Positions 14,290 through 14,346 of a DNA stretch of 14,346 bases are shown here, in pieces. Made by a program: the position numbers and the translations under genes. The notes below the pieces were generated by a model, which worked only from the letters and a program-made list of their open reading frames with translations, made no database searches and was not told the DNA's origin. This DNA comes from an uncultured Anaerolineae bacterium (GTDB lineage: Bacteria; Chloroflexota; Anaerolineae; Anaerolineales; UBA4823): NCBI GenBank assembly GCA_937129505.1, contig CAKZNJ010000266.1, forward strand, positions 1 through 14,346. Direction: 5' to 3'. The first letter of the stretch is position 1. Every line of letters starts with the position of its first letter.

Positions 14290-14346
14290 TTACGCTGCTT
14301 GAGAAAGTTTGATCAGGGTATCAATGCCAGCGCTGATCTTCTTTAG
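14290..14346 (-). CDS. 3' end of an upstream gene (flgD by position)
   Basis: Reading leftwards from the window edge, an open frame of 18 codons (LKKISAGIDTLIKLSQAA) ends in TAA at 14290-14292, 21 bases before the next start. That spacing, and the ribosome binding site immediately after it, suggest the tail of a co-transcribed gene that continues beyond the window. In related operons the gene before TIGR02530 is usually flgD (hook cap). The 18 residues alone carry no FlgD signature I can recognise. Confidence 0.5.
   Translation of the reverse strand, partial: LKKISAGIDTLIKLSQAA

Noticed and set aside
14058..14312. Plus-strand open frame at the right end
   Set aside because: It is antisense to the TIGR02530-family gene, whose core motifs are clear, and it has no independent support.
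1..14346. CRISPR arrays, tRNA or rRNA genes, insertion sequences, defence genes
   Set aside because: I saw no regularly spaced repeats, transposase motifs, terminal inverted repeats, tRNA-like cloverleaf or non-flagellar cargo; all sizeable spaces are filled by flagellar genes.

Overview
This window is almost entirely a bacterial flagellar gene cluster. Two gene blocks converge near 10.85 kb. The gene order (flhA-flhF-sigma-28-SwrB-like gene-two FlgF/FlgG-type rod genes, then flgM-flgN-flgK-flgL-csrA, and opposite them TIGR02530 gene-flgE-fliK-like-flhB C-domain paralogue) resembles Gram-positive (Bacillus/Clostridia) layouts. No P- or L-ring genes (flgA, flgH, flgI) are present in the stretch where diderms often keep them. 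Base composition is moderate, roughly 50% GC. I lean towards a flagellated member of a deep-branching, possibly monoderm phylum such as Chloroflexota, but this is inference; no rRNA or other marker is present to settle it.

Plus strand, 1-10846: The first ~170 bases look foreign. They are GC-rich and encode the start of a DUF1206-like membrane protein, joined in frame to the last TM helix and cytoplasmic domain of FlhB. This is most simply an assembly or library chimera at a contig edge. Next come flhA (export gate), flhF (SRP-type GTPase), a small unrecognised two-helix membrane protein in the slot where flhG and che genes usually sit, fliA (sigma-28), a SwrB/DUF6115-like protein without a membrane anchor, and two rod/basal-body proteins. 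A near-consensus sigma-28 promoter lies at the end of the second rod gene and drives flgM (anti-sigma), flgN (chaperone), flgK and flgL (hook-filament junction) and csrA. An inverted repeat and a direct repeat overlap this promoter and its start site.

Minus strand, 14346-10893: the tail of an unidentified gene (flgD by position), a TIGR02530 flagellar protein, flgE (hook), a FliK-like hook-length protein and a free-standing FlhB C-terminal domain without the NPTH cleavage site. Hairpins lie just upstream of the flgE and fliK-like ribosome binding sites.

Together the genes cover export (FlhA/FlhB), its substrate switch (FliK-like, FlhB C-domains), rod, hook and junction structure, and the FliA/FlgM checkpoint coupling hook completion to late genes. 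CsrA sits at the end as a post-transcriptional regulator. Points of interest are the sigma-28 promoter with its operator-like repeats, the unknown membrane protein, an altered G3 motif in FlhF, csrA without fliW, and the chimeric start. I found no wholly new system; most of the window is recognisable flagellar machinery with local peculiarities.
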